Positions 46,240 through 46,801 of a DNA stretch of 46,801 nucleotides are shown here, piece after piece; positions within the stretch are counted from its first letter, which is position 1; every line of letters begins with the position of its first letter. The stretch is from a virus. A program made the position numbers and the translations under genes. Location: positions 1-46,801 of the IMG/VR virus record IMGVR_UViG_3300032046_000050, one strand, 5' to 3'. The notes under the pieces were generated by a model that did not search any database, was not told the origin of the DNA, and was given only the letters and a program-made list of their open reading frames with translations.

Positions 46240-46801
46240 TTAAGCCTGCGTTATAGTCATATCCTCAACATAAACATTTGAAGATGCTGATACGTAATAA
46301 CCCCATGCCTCTATTTGGACTACACCGTCTTCTGTTGGTGTGAATGTTATTGTTAATTCTTCCCAGTTGGTATCGTTTGCTTTTGTTGCAATAGCATCAT
46401 TATCAACACCAGATATTTGTCCACCACGACAAATAATTAGTGCTCCGACTGTTGATGCGTTGTCTTTCTTCATATATGCTTTGACGGTTACCAAATTACC
46501 CGAAGTTACTGCTATCTGTGCTATTGGTAGAGCGATTGGATTTTTAATGTCTCTTGTTGAACCCGACGGTATGATTTTCCACATTAATCCAGTTCCGCCG
46601 ACTCTATCAGTTGCTAATGAATTAATAGTTCCGCCGTCAGTAAAAATCCAGTTGTTGCCCGTTGTTCTATCGTGTTTTTGTGAATATAGATACGTTCCGT
46701 TGCCCGTTGGTATGCTTGTTTCAGTCGTGTCGTTTATTGTTGAGTTTATAAGATAGTTAGTATCTATTGAGGAAACACCAGCATTTGCATTATTGGCTGT
46801 A
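46240..46801 (-). CDS. Beta-helix tail fibre, C-terminal part (joins 1-1488)
   Basis: Continues the frame of the fibre that starts at 1488; bases above 46674 repeat 1-126. The C-terminal 110 residues (TSGNLVTVKAYMKKDNA, NWEELTITFTPTEDGVVQIE, EAWGYYVSASSNVYVEDM) form a jelly roll like carbohydrate-binding modules of the CBM4/9 type. Thus the fibre is a beta helix with a sugar-binding end. The stop lies 2 bases before the next gene. Confidence 0.7.
   Translation of the reverse strand, partial: TANNANAGVSSIDTNYLINSTINDTTETSIPTGNGTYLYSQKHDRTTGNNWIFTDGGTINSLATDRVGGTGLMWKIIPSGSTRDIKNPIALPIAQIAVTSGNLVTVKAYMKKDNASTVGALIICRGGQISGVDNDAIATKANDTNWEELTITFTPTEDGVVQIEAWGYYVSASSNVYVEDMTITQA
46675..46800. 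repeat. Terminal direct repeat, right copy
   Basis: Identical to 1-126 over 126 bases; the final base of the window differs. Removing one copy gives a circle of 46,674 bp through which the fibre gene reads without a break. Confidence 0.9.

Overview
The window is a complete, circular-mapping genome of a tailed (HK97-fold, siphovirus-like) virus, most probably infecting an archaeon. Bases 1-126 are repeated exactly at 46675-46800, and one tail-fibre gene reads in frame through this junction, so the real molecule is about 46,674 bp and the window is one linear cut of it. I find about 85 genes. All protein and tRNA genes lie on the minus strand, and most overlap by a few bases (TAATG, ATGA, GTGA, TTGA), so the genome reads as a few long, translationally coupled operons running from high to low coordinates. 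Evidence for an archaeal host: TATA-like boxes sharing the core GCTTTAAATAYAT about 25 bases before start codons (leaderless arrangement), Shine-Dalgarno sites of the AGGTGAT type, tRNA genes without an encoded CCA tail, an AbrB-like and ribbon-helix-helix regulators, and many zinc-ribbon microproteins. I cannot name the host; a bacterial host is less likely but not excluded.

Layout in the direction of transcription. (1) 24.8-24.5 kb: AT-rich intergenic region with a 29-bp imperfect inverted repeat and AGTTAATA iterons, the best origin candidate. (2) 24.5-16.6 kb: HTH protein, an amidoligase plus class II glutamine amidotransferase pair, a run of small zinc-ribbon proteins, a structured leader RNA, an OB-fold protein, a PD-(D/E)XK nuclease and a metallophosphoesterase (likely a replication/recombination group; no polymerase, helicase or integrase is visible), then two tRNA genes. 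(3) 16.5-4.98 kb: RHH regulator, zinc ribbon, ParB-like protein, SPL-type radical SAM enzyme, small and large terminase, portal-MuF fusion, prohead protease with scaffold, decoration protein, major capsid protein and head-tail connectors, with an orphan NrdD-type zinc domain among the connectors. (4) 4.98-0 kb and across the junction to 46.2 kb: repeat-rich fibre, beta-rich proteins and a beta-helix fibre. (5) 46.2-36.2 kb: tail terminator fused to Ig-like domains, tail tube, tail chaperone pair with a possible -1 frameshift, tape measure, tail hub, LamG protein and three paralogous HxH fibre-tip-like proteins. (6) 36.2-34.2 kb: XhlA-like membrane protein, transglutaminase-like protease, a structured RNA candidate and two small membrane proteins, probably for exit from the cell. 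(7) 34.2-24.8 kb: an operator-like palindrome and an AbrB-like protein head a glycan cassette of five glycosyltransferases, three SAM methyltransferases, a SPASM-like radical SAM enzyme and small membrane or zinc proteins.

How the parts fit: the packaging, head and tail genes form one standard head-tail virion. The surface-chemistry cassette and the amidoligase/amidotransferase pair suggest that the virus remodels glycans or peptides of its virion or of the host envelope. Replication seems to rely on host polymerases with a virus-supplied nuclease, phosphoesterase and OB-fold set. The most unusual items are the amidoligase pair with its zinc-ribbon array, the two structured RNAs under TATA boxes, the inverted-repeat origin candidate, the lone NrdD zinc domain, and a tRNA gene that overlaps the end of a coding region and has an odd anticodon loop.
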